Below, piece after piece: positions 26,863 to 35,962 of a stretch of 43,386 nt of DNA (positions within the stretch are counted from its first letter, which is position 1; each line of letters starts with the position of its first letter). Origin of the DNA: Planctomycetaceae bacterium (GTDB lineage Bacteria > Planctomycetota > Planctomycetia > Planctomycetales > Planctomycetaceae); contig JAEUII010000436.1 of NCBI GenBank assembly GCA_016795145.1, positions 1 through 43,386 of the forward strand. Direction: 5' to 3'. The notes below the pieces were generated by a model, which worked only from the letters and a program-made list of their open reading frames with translations, did no database searches and was not told the origin of the DNA. The translations under genes were made by a program, and so were the position numbers.

Positions 26863-28872
26863 ATGCGATGTCGATTCGTTCCTGTCGGTCTTCTTGTGAT
26901 GTTGCTGACTCTTACTTCAGACGTTTCACGCAACGTTCTGGCTCAGGACGGCACGACTCCGGCAAAGTCGACATGGAAGGCGACACCTGGTTTGCTGCAG
27001 CCCTTTTGGAAGGGAACTGTCGTTGACGGAGAATCTGTGTTGTTCGTGAAAGATGCACAGTCAGGAGTGGCCACGGGGCGAGTACTGTTTCCTGTGAAGC
27101 GAGTCCTGCGGATCACGAAAGCCTCGGAATGGAATCAGGCCGACTCCGTTGTCTTTGAAGAAGGGAGAGACTTTGTTGTGAAGGCTGGCTCCAGCGAGAT
27201 TACTCTTCCGGCTGGCTCGCGCATACCGTCATTCGGGGACGCTGATCTTCGTCGCCCGGCTGGAAGTCAGAAGTACAAACTGACTCATCGCGACGGTAAC
27301 GGCGAGATCTATTTCGGCGGTGCGGATGAATACCATCAGATGCAGGTCTGCGTGACGTACGAACATGAACCTGCAGAATGGCCGAATGCTCCTGCAGCCT
27401 ACGATCCAGCTCGACTGCCAAAGACCACAGCAAAGCTCAGCCATCGCGAACCGCTGTCGATCGTCTTGCTTGGAGACAGTATTTCAACCGGATGCAATGC
27501 TTCTGGCTGGGCCGGAGTTGCTCCGTATCAACCGGCCTATCAGGACCTGTTGCTGGATCATTTGAAAGCGGTCGTTTCACCCAATGTGACGCTCACAAAT
27601 CTGGCAGTCGGAGGAACATCGACGCCATGGGGAATCACGCGAGTCCCTGATGTGCTCGCCGCAAAACCGAATCTTGTGCTGCTGGCTTTCGGGATGAATG
27701 ATTCATCCGGACGCCCTGCGGCTGAATACAAAGCCAACATGGAATCCATGATTGCTGAGATTCGCAAGGCGGCACCGGAGACGGAGTTCATCCTGATCGC
27801 CACGATGATGGGAAATGCCGACTGGCTCACTTTGAAGCAGGACTTGTTTCCTCAGTACCGTCAGGCCCTTTCGGAACTCACCGGCCCAGGCATCGCACTC
27901 GCCGACCTCACTTCGATGTGGCAGGAGATGTTGAAGCGAAAGAAGGACTGTGATCTGACAGGCAACGGTGTGAATCATCCAAACGACTTCGGACATCGTG
28001 TGTATGCTCAGGTGCTGACGTCGATCCTGCTGCCGGAAAATCAAACGGCTGCAACGCCAGCACCAGAAGCACCCAAGGTCATTCGCCTGTGGCCTGATAA
28101 GGCGCCAGTTGATAAGACGACGACGGAAGAGTCAGACGCAAAGATCACCGTTCATCTTCCGGAATCTCCCAACGGAACATCGATCGTCATTTGCCCAGGC
28201 GGTGGCTACGGCGGCCTTGTCACCGGCGCGGAAGGGCATGGGATTGCGGAGTGGCTGAACAAGCATGGGATCGCCGGCGTGGTGCTTGAGTATCGTCTTC
28301 CAAAGGGTCGTTCATTTGTTCCTTTGATGGATGCTCAGCGAGCCATCAGGATCGTGCGAGCCAATGCCGCGGAATGGAAGTTGAATCCAGACCGAGTCGG
28401 TATCATGGGATTTTCTGCCGGAGGACATCTGGCCTCCACCGCAGCGACTCATTTTGAGGCGGCGAGGCCGGATGAAGCAGACCCGTGGAACCGGCCATCG
28501 TGCCGTCCTGACTTCGCGATTCTTGTCTATCCGGTCGTCACCATGAGCGACCTGACTCATTCGGGGTCCAGGAACAATCTTCTGGGACCAAGCCCAACGG
28601 AGGAAATGATCACACTGTTTTCGAATGAGAAGCAGGTGAGTGCTCAAACGCCACCGATGTTCCTTGCTCATGCCCTTGATGATAAGCCGGTTCCTCCCGA
28701 GAACAGCAAGATGCTCTACGAAGTCCTGAAAGCCGCGGGTGTCCAGACGAAGTACCTGGAACTTCCGTCCGGCGGGCACGGCCTAAACGGATACAAGGGA
28801 CCGATGTGGGACGCCTGGCAGACTCAGTCGCTGGAGTGGCTCGGAGATCTGAAGCTGTCGGAGAAAAGATGA
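26863..28872 (+). CDS. Secreted two-domain esterase: SGNH hydrolase fused to alpha/beta hydrolase
   Basis: A 669-residue exported protein, signal peptide at residues about 1-27 (cleavage near VLA|QDG). After a beta-rich region, a GDSL/SGNH lipase domain (about 195-390) shows S206 in LLGDSIS, GGTS, FGMND and D375-x-x-H378 in NHPNDFGH. An alpha/beta-hydrolase of the acetyl-xylan-esterase/xylan-esterase type (about 410-665) follows, with CPGGGYGG, nucleophile S518 (GFSAGGH), D606/D607 and H639 (SGGHG). Both triads are complete. This looks like a polysaccharide deacetylase-type enzyme for algal or plant glycans. Alternative starts at 26806 (good AAGG site) and GTG 26776 would lengthen the signal region. 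The fusion is unusual. Confidence 0.82.
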   Translation: MRCRFVPVGLLVMLLTLTSDVSRNVLAQDGTTPAKSTWKATPGLLQPFWKGTVVDGESVLFVKDAQSGVATGRVLFPVKRVLRITKASEWNQADSVVFEEGRDFVVKAGSSEITLPAGSRIPSFGDADLRRPAGSQKYKLTHRDGNGEIYFGGADEYHQMQVCVTYEHEPAEWPNAPAAYDPARLPKTTAKLSHREPLSIVLLGDSISTGCNASGWAGVAPYQPAYQDLLLDHLKAVVSPNVTLTNLAVGGTSTPWGITRVPDVLAAKPNLVLLAFGMNDSSGRPAAEYKANMESMIAEIRKAAPETEFILIATMMGNADWLTLKQDLFPQYRQALSELTGPGIALADLTSMWQEMLKRKKDCDLTGNGVNHPNDFGHRVYAQVLTSILLPENQTAATPAPEAPKVIRLWPDKAPVDKTTTEESDAKITVHLPESPNGTSIVICPGGGYGGLVTGAEGHGIAEWLNKHGIAGVVLEYRLPKGRSFVPLMDAQRAIRIVRANAAEWKLNPDRVGIMGFSAGGHLASTAATHFEAARPDEADPWNRPSCRPDFAILVYPVVTMSDLTHSGSRNNLLGPSPTEEMITLFSNEKQVSAQTPPMFLAHALDDKPVPPENSKMLYEVLKAAGVQTKYLELPSGGHGLNGYKGPMWDAWQTQSLEWLGDLKLSEKR

Positions 28873-29073
28873 GTGACAAAAAATAAGGCGAGCGGGGCGA
28901 CGTCAGTCCCCTGATTTCGATTCTGCACTGATGAACGCCCCGTCGGGTAGCACGTACGAAGTGCGTGTGCCGCAGGCGCCGGAAGCCCGCGTGTGCACGT
29001 GGCAAAACCAACGCATTCGCCACGAGGAAAAGTGTCGGACAAAAGATGAGTGACAAAAAATAAGGCGAGCGGG
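28856..29073. repeat. Pair of 41-bp direct repeats, GGCGAGCGG family
   Basis: A 41-base block with one mismatch, containing AAAAGATGAGTGACAAAAAA and TAAGGCGAGCGGG, occurs at 28856-28896 and 29033-29073. The first copy overlaps the last codons of the esterase gene (LSEKR). It continues into GCGACGTCAGTCCCCTGAT, which recurs inverted at 41292-41310. The gap 28873-29317 otherwise has no supported gene. Confidence 0.8.
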
Positions 29074-29317
29074 ATGCGTCAGCTTCCCGGTACCCCCACC
29101 TCATTTTGCATTTTTCAATTTCCAATAATCACTAATCACTCCCCCACCGCCGCAAAGTGCCGCTCAGCAAGCTCGGCAATAGGCACCGACCGAAATCCGC
29201 GACTGCCGGAGAATTGCCGACCGACGCACATGCGAATTGCGTGTGTCGCAGTTTCCGGTCATGATACGGCGACTCTTCAGTCAGCTTCCGTTCGATCATT
29301 CGATGCTTTGAGCCATC

Positions 29318-29776
29318 ATGCCAAAACACTCGTCATCTGTTGAACTTCCGTGTTCCCTGGAATCCCTTCGCGCGTATCTTGGAACGCCGGCCAACCTGCC
29401 TACGATCAGTAATCCGGACATGGAGCTGGAGATTCTGAACGCGCCGGCGATGGTGACAAAAGGCGAGAAGATAGAGTTTCGAATCTCCGCGTTAGGGTTC
29501 AAGCAGAAGGCGACTCACGAATATCTGATTTGTGAGATCGACGAGATTGTGGAATCGATGGTCGATGGAGTTTTGAAGCGCTGGGTTCACCGGCAAAAGA
29601 TGGAACAGCTGGATTCTGGTCTGTGCCGGCTGACGGATGAGATCGAGTTTGAACCGCCAGGCGGCATGCTCGGCTTTGTGCTCACTGAAGATCGAATTCG
29701 CGAGAACATCACGGAAGGCATGGAGCATCGCTATTCGACACTGAAGGAACTGATCGACGAAGGCGTGATTCAATGA
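29318..29776 (+). CDS. SRPBCC (START-like) family protein
   Basis: A 152-residue protein with the helix-grip pattern of the SRPBCC superfamily: VELPCSLESLRAYLGTPANL, the KGEKIEFRISALGFKQKATHEYL strand block, KMEQLDSGLCRLTDEIEFE, and the long C-terminal helix TEGMEHRYSTLKELIDEG. Such proteins bind lipids or other hydrophobic ligands in a cavity, or act as cyclases. No signal peptide is seen. Its last four bases (ATGA) overlap the next gene, a small membrane protein, so the pair is translationally coupled and probably works together at the membrane. Confidence 0.75.
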   Translation: MPKHSSSVELPCSLESLRAYLGTPANLPTISNPDMELEILNAPAMVTKGEKIEFRISALGFKQKATHEYLICEIDEIVESMVDGVLKRWVHRQKMEQLDSGLCRLTDEIEFEPPGGMLGFVLTEDRIRENITEGMEHRYSTLKELIDEGVIQ

Positions 29777-30039
29777 AACAGCCCGCGAAGCAACCACCGA
29801 CCGTCGCCATCGCTCTGATGGTCGGCTTCATGATGACGATGTGTTTCGTAGCCATCGTGGCGGCCGTGCTTCCACAGGTACTGTTCATGGTCGTGACCGG
29901 TGCTGGCCTGGTCCTGTTCTTTGTGGCTCAGTATTTCCTGTGGGCACGATGGATGTATCCCATCGTGGTGAAGATGGAAGAAGATGCTACACGAGCCGCA
30001 GAGGGTACTGAGCCAAAACAGCCGTCCCTCTCTGAGTGA
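29773..30039 (+). CDS. Small two-helix membrane protein
   Basis: An 88-residue protein. Residues about 10-33 (VAIALMVGFMMTMCFVAIVA) and 36-57 are hydrophobic and form two membrane segments, followed by a charged cytoplasmic tail of about 25 residues. It overlaps the SRPBCC gene by ATGA and is not recognisable by family. A partner role with that protein is inferred from coupling only. Confidence 0.7.
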   Translation: MKQPAKQPPTVAIALMVGFMMTMCFVAIVAAVLPQVLFMVVTGAGLVLFFVAQYFLWARWMYPIVVKMEEDATRAAEGTEPKQPSLSE

Positions 30040-30102
30040 CGCTGTGCGATTCGCTTCTTCAGAGTGGCGAAGCCAGAAGGGGTGGACTGGGAGTCGCAGA
30101 AC

Positions 30103-30182
30103 GCGGAATCGCAGGTCATCACTCGGAGAGTGATGGGCACATTGGTGCGGAATCGCAGGTCATCACTCAGAGAGTGATGGGT
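30103..30182. repeat. Tandem 36-bp repeat with CATCACTC/GAGTGATG hairpin
   Basis: GCGGAATCGCAGGTCATCAC and what follows to TGATGGG occur at 30103-30138 and 30147-30182 (period 44, two or three mismatches). Each unit folds through CATCACT...AGTGATG around CGGAG or CAGAG. The second copy ends 4 bases before the stop codon of the diadenylate cyclase gene on the other strand. Confidence 0.75.
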
Positions 30183-30186
30183 ACAA

Positions 30187-31113
30187 TTAATCCGGATGAC
30201 CGTCGCCGGTGACATCGTGCCACTTCATGGCGTTTCGCATCGGTTCAATTCGCAGCACGATGACGCCATCCTGGAAGACTCGGACCGTTCCCGTAGATTC
30301 GGATACGGCGATGGCGATGGCACCCGTTGCCTTGGAGATTTCCGCGGCGGCCCAGTGTCGAGATCCCAGGCCCTTCGACAGCGTCAGACCCTCGGCGGAT
30401 GCTCGCAGGTGACGACCGGCAGCGATCGCCAGGCCATCGGAGGAAATCACGAACGCACCGTCGATCTGAGCCAGCTCTTTGATGCTCTCTCTGACGCGAG
30501 GATTGCGAATCGATCGCTCGGACTTCGGATAACCACGGAACGGGTCATGAACCTGCTCCGTCGACATTTCCATCACCTTGCGATGATTGCCGACGACAAA
30601 CAGCGTTCCGACAGGCTTCCCTTCGCGTCCTTCACGGCCGATATCACAGGCCAGGTCGACGACGATTCGAAGAGTTTCCAGGGGAACCTTGGTTTCCAGT
30701 CTCTGCAAGTCGCGGGAAGTCAGCTTGGACAGCTGTTCGGCCAGCCGAACGACGGTGATCGTATCGCAGATCTCTTTTTCGTAGGCGGAATAAACCACCA
30801 CGACGACGTCGCCGGTCTGCAGAAGTTCGTCAGCGATGGCTTCCAGAAGCACCTGAGACACCTGGAAGTGGCGAGTCTGAGGCTCGTTCTGGATCTCGAC
30901 GACATCGACGTCATCCTGTCGAGCCGCTTCCAGGACTTCCTTCTGGTCTGAAGCCACAATCAGCCGGAAGTCTTTGGACTCCCGTTTCAGCATTGCGAAG
31001 TCCAGAGCCCTTTCGGCCAGCAATACGACAGCAGCGGCAGACACGTCAGCGGCCAGGCGCGCGGCAGCGACGAGGATTTTTTCGAACTCTTTTGTGATTT
31101 CCTGGCGACTCAT
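30187..31113 (-). CDS. Diadenylate cyclase, DacZ-like
   Basis: A 308-residue protein. The C-terminal part (about 165-290) is a DisA_N/DAC domain with the catalytic D218-G-A220 (DGAFVISSDG) and, at 251-256, SRHWAA in place of the usual (T/S)RHRAA. It joins two ATP into cyclic di-AMP. The N-terminal part (about 25-130; VLLAERALDFAML, VVVVVYSAYEKEICDTI) resembles the pyruvate-kinase-C-like domain of the DacZ class known from archaea, and there are no membrane helices as in CdaA or a DisA-type DNA domain. The Trp in the RHR motif is a change at an ATP-contact position, so activity needs proof. It ends in a repeat-rich gap. Confidence 0.85.
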   Translation of the reverse strand: MSRQEITKEFEKILVAAARLAADVSAAAVVLLAERALDFAMLKRESKDFRLIVASDQKEVLEAARQDDVDVVEIQNEPQTRHFQVSQVLLEAIADELLQTGDVVVVVYSAYEKEICDTITVVRLAEQLSKLTSRDLQRLETKVPLETLRIVVDLACDIGREGREGKPVGTLFVVGNHRKVMEMSTEQVHDPFRGYPKSERSIRNPRVRESIKELAQIDGAFVISSDGLAIAAGRHLRASAEGLTLSKGLGSRHWAAAEISKATGAIAIAVSESTGTVRVFQDGVIVLRIEPMRNAMKWHDVTGDGHPD

Positions 31114-31264
31114 GGTTTGAGTGTACGTGAAACGAACCGATGGTCAACGAACGTTTTTGGTATTGTTTCCATAGATTTATCGAAGCCGGCCGACGAATTC
31201 GCAAAGTGCGTTTTCAGTGTGCGTCCTTCTTCGCTTGCCCACCCCACGTGCACGAAGTGCGGGC

Positions 31265-31373
31265 TGTTGAATGAGTCCCTAAAACTGAGCCGCAAGGCGC
31301 TAGCCGCGGGTGTTTTCCACGTGTTTTTCGCAGACTCACCCGCAGCTAGCGCTTTGCGGCTCACTCAATCAAC
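31265..31373. repeat. MITE-like long inverted repeat
   Basis: The arms 31286-31312 and 31337-31363 (27 bases each, TGAGCCGCAAGGCGCTAGCC with the right arm AGCTAGCGCTTTGCGGCTCA in inverted form) differ at about two positions. An outer pair GTTGAATGAGT / ACTCAATCAAC (31265-31275 with 31363-31373) extends it. The 24-nt middle (TTTTCCACGTGTTTTTCGCA) holds no coding capacity. A solo arm sits at 5035-5060. It lies between aroB and the cyclase gene; 31114-31264 shows no gene. Confidence 0.8.
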
Positions 31374-31403
31374 ATTCTGTGAAGTGCCCCGAAGAATCTC
31401 ACA

Positions 31404-32537
31404 CTACCCCAAACAGCTCAATGCCAAGTCCGCCGAGATTCCACGAACGGTTTCGACATGTCCCAGACGCGAAGGCAGGACAAACCGGAGCTCGCCGGAC
31501 TCCGTCTTCTTGTCCAGCATCATGCACTTCAGGATGTCTTCGCCGCGAGTCCGCAGGTTTTCCGGGACTGCGACTGGCAGATGCAGGGCCGACAACAGAT
31601 CAATCTGCCTCTGAGTCTCCACGGCAGTGATTCGCCCAAGCTTCTCGGCCAGGCGGCTGGCACAGACCATCCCGATCGAAACTGCTTCCCCGTGAAGGAG
31701 TTCGCCGTAGCCCGCCAGCGCCTCGAACGCGTGGCCAAACGTATGGCCGTAATTCAGGATCGCACGCAGTCCCGTCGTTTCGAATTCGTCCTGCTTCACG
31801 ACCTCGGCTTTCAGCTCACAGCTGCGGGCAATCACGTGGCTGAGAACGGCGGGATCACGATCATTCAGCCCGGCGATGTTCTGTTCCAGGAATTCAAAGA
31901 ACGCCGCATCCAGGATGACGCCATACTTCACGACTTCCGCCAGCCCGGATCGGTATTCGCGATCCGGCAGCGATTCGAGCGTTTCCTGGTCGATCAGAAC
32001 GCCGACGGGCTGATGAAAGGCTCCGATCAGGTTCTTCCCGCGAGGATGATTGATGCCCGTCTTGCCGCCCACGGAACTGTCGACCATGGAAAGCAGCGTT
32101 GTCGGAACCTGAATGAACCGCAAGCCTCGAGCATACGTCGCCGCGACGAACCCCGCGAGGTCTCCGGTCACACCGCCGCCGATGGCAACGACGACCGTCT
32201 TGCGGTCCGCCGCCATGTTCACGAGAGCATCATACAGCCGTTGAGTCTGTTCCCAGCTCTTGGACGTTTCACCAGACGGAATCACGGCCATCTGAACGTC
32301 CGCTCCAGCGAGGCGAAGGCTTCCGAAAACTCGGGCCGCGTGAGTCACCTGAAGAGCGGCGTCGGCGATGATCAGGAATCTCTGTTTGGCCAGGTCCTTT
32401 GGAGCCGCCACCAGACCAGTCCAGTGAGAAAAAATCTCAGCCGATCGATCGAGTCCACGAAACTGGATGTCAATGTGGTAGCTTCGATGTCCAAGTTCAA
32501 CCAGGACCGAGCGTGACCCGGCGAGTGGAATATTCAT
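31404..32537 (-). CDS. aroB: 3-dehydroquinate synthase
   Basis: A 377-residue AroB of normal length. NAD-binding [14 protein letters not shown] (120-133), [20 protein letters not shown], and the zinc ligands E201 (LAEVVKYG), H265 (NYGHTFGH) and H282 (LLHGEAV) are all in place. It converts DAHP to 3-dehydroquinate in the second step of the shikimate pathway. Other aro genes are not adjacent. The ATG at 32537 begins [11 protein letters not shown]; the ribosome site is weak. It is divergent from hisF with a gap of 177 bases. Confidence 0.96.
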   Translation of the reverse strand: MNIPLAGSRSVLVELGHRSYHIDIQFRGLDRSAEIFSHWTGLVAAPKDLAKQRFLIIADAALQVTHAARVFGSLRLAGADVQMAVIPSGETSKSWEQTQRLYDALVNMAADRKTVVVAIGGGVTGDLAGFVAATYARGLRFIQVPTTLLSMVDSSVGGKTGINHPRGKNLIGAFHQPVGVLIDQETLESLPDREYRSGLAEVVKYGVILDAAFFEFLEQNIAGLNDRDPAVLSHVIARSCELKAEVVKQDEFETTGLRAILNYGHTFGHAFEALAGYGELLHGEAVSIGMVCASRLAEKLGRITAVETQRQIDLLSALHLPVAVPENLRTRGEDILKCMMLDKKTESGELRFVLPSRLGHVETVRGISADLALSCLG

Positions 32538-32714
32538 GATAAATTACGTCAATCTGTGACGACGAAAACTGTTTTGGCGAAACACCTGGCACCAGCCGGT
32601 GTCACTGTTGCACGGTCGGAGTCATGCAGGTCAGATATGTCCTGCTCCGGGACCAGTTTGCAGATCAGGGACACCCGAAACAGGCGTTCCCACAACGAAA
32701 AGTCGGAATTCTCA

Positions 32715-33482
32715 ATGCTCGCGAAGCGTATCATCCCCTGTCTTGACGTCCACGCAGGTCGCGTTGTGAAGGGCGTGAATTTCGTGAATCTCCAGGACGC
32801 AGGAGACCCCGTCGAGATTGCTCGCCGCTACGAACAGCAGGGCGCCGACGAACTGGTCTTCCTGGACATCACCGCCAGTCACGAACAGCGTGACATTATT
32901 TTGGACGTGGTGGCTCGCACGTCAGAAGTGGTCTTCATGCCTCTGACCGTCGGCGGCGGAATCAGAACCCTGGACGACATTCGAAGGCTGCTGAACGCCG
33001 GGTGCGACAAAGTCTCGATCAATTCCACTGCGGTCAAGAATCCTCAATTCGTCCGCGACGCCGCGCTGCGTTTTGGCAGTCAGTGTATTGTTGTGAATAT
33101 CGACCCGAAGCGAATTCAGAAGGACGGCAAGGAAGTTTGGGACGTGCACATCAACGGCGGCCGAGTCCCCACCGGGTTGCACGCCGTGGAATGGGCCATC
33201 GAAGTCGAAAAGCTCGGCGCGGGAGAAATTGTCCTGACCTGCATGGACGCCGACGGCACAAAAGACGGCTACGACCTGGAGATTACTCGTGCCGTCGCCG
33301 ACGCCGTTTCCATCCCCGTCGTCGCCAGCGGCGGCGCCGGATCGCCCGAACACATGTACCAGGCCGTCACCCAAGGCGCCGCCAGCGCCGCCCTCGCCGC
33401 CAGCATCTTCCACTACGGGACATACACCATCGCCGAAACCAAACGCTACATGCAGGAACGCGGCGTTACGGTACGGCTTTGA
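32715..33482 (+). CDS. hisF: Imidazole glycerol phosphate synthase subunit HisF
   Basis: A 255-residue (beta/alpha)8 barrel cyclase of normal length, with both catalytic aspartates at their standard positions: D11 ([13 protein letters not shown]) and D130 (VVNIDPKR). Also visible are [33 protein letters not shown] and the phosphate-binding SGGAGS. With HisH it makes IGP and AICAR from PRFAR and ammonia in histidine synthesis. The upstream frame is open for 53 more codons but does not look like protein; the ATG at 32715 gives the family start [11 protein letters not shown]. It marks the left edge of the accessory island. Confidence 0.97.
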   Translation: MLAKRIIPCLDVHAGRVVKGVNFVNLQDAGDPVEIARRYEQQGADELVFLDITASHEQRDIILDVVARTSEVVFMPLTVGGGIRTLDDIRRLLNAGCDKVSINSTAVKNPQFVRDAALRFGSQCIVVNIDPKRIQKDGKEVWDVHINGGRVPTGLHAVEWAIEVEKLGAGEIVLTCMDADGTKDGYDLEITRAVADAVSIPVVASGGAGSPEHMYQAVTQGAASAALAASIFHYGTYTIAETKRYMQERGVTVRL

Positions 33483-33768
33483 CACATCGTGCCCCGTGGC
33501 TCCGCCGCGGGTGACATACCGTGATGTGATGCGTCCCAACTGAACAGCGTGATCACAACAATGCCCAGCCAGAACAAATCGCAAATCAATAGAAGCGGCA
33601 GCCCCCCGGAACTCGTCTCGCCGCACAGGGGCTTGGCTCGGAGCATGAACCGTCAGGAAAAACTTGCCAAGAGTTTGCGACGTGCCAGAAGGGTGGATGG
33701 CCCCGTTTCTGACCTTCCAAATACCAATCTTCCGGCTGAAGCCCCCTTGCCGCAATTCTCAGAGTGTC

Positions 33769-35250
33769 TCAACGCCGCCGCGAGTCCTTTTTTCGCACAC
33801 GTTCCGCTTTCTTCTCCTTGCGTCGCTGCTTTTTCTCCAGTGACTTTCGAGCCTTTTCCCGTTCAACTCGTCGAGCTTCGATCAACGGCTTGTCCAGATG
33901 TCGGTCTAGCGTTCTGAGAATGTGTGCAAACGCATCATCCTTCGTTGAATACGACGATTCACCCAAAACCAAGTTGGCCTTGTCGGCCTGGTGGTACGCA
34001 GCAAGTGTTCCGTGCATTCCAGTCGTTGCCTGCGCCATCCAGTCGTCATCAATCGTGTCCCTGGCGATGCAAATCGTCCAACCCCGGTGATGTGCGAGGT
34101 GGTTGTCGACATAGAACGCCACGTTCCCCGCCACGGGGAACAGCTCTTTCTCCTTGCGCACCGGGTACACGGGGCGCTTGTATTCGTCATCCGCGATCTC
34201 CTCAAGATTGTTAACACCACCGCCGGACGTCATCACAAGGGAGCCATGCTGAAAGAGAAAGCCGTCGGGCGACAACGGGAGGTATTCACCAGACTTCGGG
34301 TCATAGACATGAATCGCTATTTCCCGGCCCTGAAATGGCTCCAGATCGAGCGGATGGTTTGCGAATGGATTGACGCAGACGTGCAGACCGTCCAGCAATG
34401 TCTCTTCGAACTCTGGTCGCGGCTTTGAGACATTGTGAGGATGGAGCCCATTCGCGTTGAACCGGGCTGCCGTAAAGATGGCGTTCAATTTGCCATTCTT
34501 GGTCAGCGCACGCACTTTGGTGATTGTGGCCGTGTTACTGAAGATGACCGCGCTGACTTCCGGCATCGCCGCTGTCGTAAAGAAGCCGAGTGGGATTGTC
34601 GCTCCATTATCCTTGATGATTTCAGGCAGCGAGGACTGGCCAATCGGCATTCGCTTTCCGTCTGGGGTTGGAATCCACAGAGGCTGGTCAAAGCCATACA
34701 GAACTCGTCGTAGCGCATTGTCGTTCTGGATAAAGAACGTGGGCTGCTCGAACGGAGCCGCGCAGATCACAAATGGCTTACCCTTGACGTGATCGAGTTC
34801 GGCATAGCTATCCTTTAGCTTCTTGTATTTTGACCAAATTGCACTCGCCAATCGGATGGTAGCAATGTGGACCGTTTCTTCCCGCTCGGCGTTCACCAAC
34901 TGGTCGAGGGACCGCCGCCACTCCGGACAATACCCGTCCGCGTGACTGGCAATCACAGCCTCCGCGACGAACGGTACACCTGTCGCCGACTGGAGGACGA
35001 AGTCAGGGCGATTGAATGAGTAGTCGGCTGTGAATCCCAGTTCGCGGAACGCAGCGTGAAGATACAACTCCCAGAACGAGGAATTGAATGTCGTCTGGAA
35101 TTCGCGAACGAACTTGCCGTCGCGGTCGATGAAACCATCCGACCACTTGTGCAGCGTATCCCACTCTTCGTCGAAGAATCCGGGAGTGATCAAAGCCCGA
35201 AAGTTGGGGTGAAGCTTGTTTTGAGTAACAAGCGGAGTCTTCAAGTCCAT
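33769..35250 (-). CDS. Unknown protein with PD-(D/E)xK-like motif in the defence island
   Basis: A 493-residue protein I do not recognise. Residues about 55-100 read SFWELYLHAAFRELGF, then NRPDFVL and VPFVAEAV, that is E61...D83...E97-x-A. This arrangement resembles the PD-(D/E)xK nuclease fold with Ala at the usual Lys position, so nuclease function is only a possibility. The middle is beta-rich with aromatic residues (PLWIPTPDGKRMP; YLPLSPDGFLFQHG) and the final 40 residues are extremely basic (EKARKSLEKKQRRKEKKAER), a likely nucleic-acid or unstructured tail. The start at 35250 is tentative; ATG 35304 is possible. It is divergent from the small gene at 35531 and next to the Gabija-like pair. 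Confidence 0.6.
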   Translation of the reverse strand: MDLKTPLVTQNKLHPNFRALITPGFFDEEWDTLHKWSDGFIDRDGKFVREFQTTFNSSFWELYLHAAFRELGFTADYSFNRPDFVLQSATGVPFVAEAVIASHADGYCPEWRRSLDQLVNAEREETVHIATIRLASAIWSKYKKLKDSYAELDHVKGKPFVICAAPFEQPTFFIQNDNALRRVLYGFDQPLWIPTPDGKRMPIGQSSLPEIIKDNGATIPLGFFTTAAMPEVSAVIFSNTATITKVRALTKNGKLNAIFTAARFNANGLHPHNVSKPRPEFEETLLDGLHVCVNPFANHPLDLEPFQGREIAIHVYDPKSGEYLPLSPDGFLFQHGSLVMTSGGGVNNLEEIADDEYKRPVYPVRKEKELFPVAGNVAFYVDNHLAHHRGWTICIARDTIDDDWMAQATTGMHGTLAAYHQADKANLVLGESSYSTKDDAFAHILRTLDRHLDKPLIEARRVEREKARKSLEKKQRRKEKKAERVRKKDSRRR

Positions 35251-35530
35251 CACACGAATCCCCGGATTCAGCCTCGTTGTGCAACGACCGCCAGAGCGTA
35301 CCATTCACACGTTCCCGAGCCGTAGCGCTCGAAAAGCTCCGTGCCGACCGCCGAATTTGGAGACACTGTTTCGACGACGTGGTTCGCTCACCCGCCGATC
35401 CTGTAGCCGCCGGACGGCATATGCCCAAACCAAAGATCGACTTGCAGCGGGAGCAAGGAACCACTCACTTCGGGTATCGTATGCGGATTGCCGCTCTGTA
35501 CCAAAACACTTCCAGGCAGTGAACGCACAA

Positions 35531-35917
35531 ATGCATGAACTCGGAACGTTCGTCATCACCTACCCCTGTTGGGCTCTCGTCCATAAGGATTCGATCACTC
35601 GTGTTGCCACTGGAAAGCCAACGAGCTTTACATCCCCAATGAAGCTTCTTGTTCTCGATGACTCGGCCGGCAAATCGATGTTTCCCTTTTTCACCGATGC
35701 CGATCTGGCGTCGCGTTTCAAAAAGGCAACGGGCGGTTTGGACGATTTCGTAATCTTCGCGGTAAAGGACGCTGCGATGATGGCAACTGAATTGCGAATG
35801 GTACGTGGTGAGGCCGACGCGCTGACGCTCGACAAACTGCAGGTGAAGGGCCGGTCCTACGCGATCTGGCCGCTTGAATATGCACTTGAGAAAGTGGAAG
35901 CTGGGCAGCCGCTGTAG
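35531..35917 (+). CDS. Small unknown protein, weakly SseB-like
   Basis: A 128-residue soluble protein. LLVLDDSAGKSMFPFFTDADLASRFKKA is reminiscent of the start of SseB-like domains, which have PVFT-x-x-x-L-x-x-F, but I cannot confirm it. There is no signal peptide or membrane segment. The ATG at 35531 gives MHELGTFVITYPCW; the same frame is open back to 35279, but that part is Arg-rich and looks non-coding. It lies 45 bases before the broken PLD-like gene and 440 bases before the Gabija-like pair, on the same strand. Its place suggests island membership only. Confidence 0.55.
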   Translation: MHELGTFVITYPCWALVHKDSITRVATGKPTSFTSPMKLLVLDDSAGKSMFPFFTDADLASRFKKATGGLDDFVIFAVKDAAMMATELRMVRGEADALTLDKLQVKGRSYAIWPLEYALEKVEAGQPL

Positions 35918-35962
35918 TGATCCTTGAGCCATTGAATCAGAAACGACTGAAAGGCCATTCCC

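Noticed and set aside
31458..32516. A 352-codon open frame on the plus strand
   Set aside because: It is the mirror of aroB, which has all catalytic residues.
32922..33755. A 277-codon minus-strand frame
   Set aside because: It is antisense to hisF and its Gly/Val/Asp-rich translation is a by-product of hisF codon use.
33483..33768. A gene or attachment site after hisF
   Set aside because: No tRNA, direct repeat with the right edge, or integrase is visible; the open frames there have no protein character.
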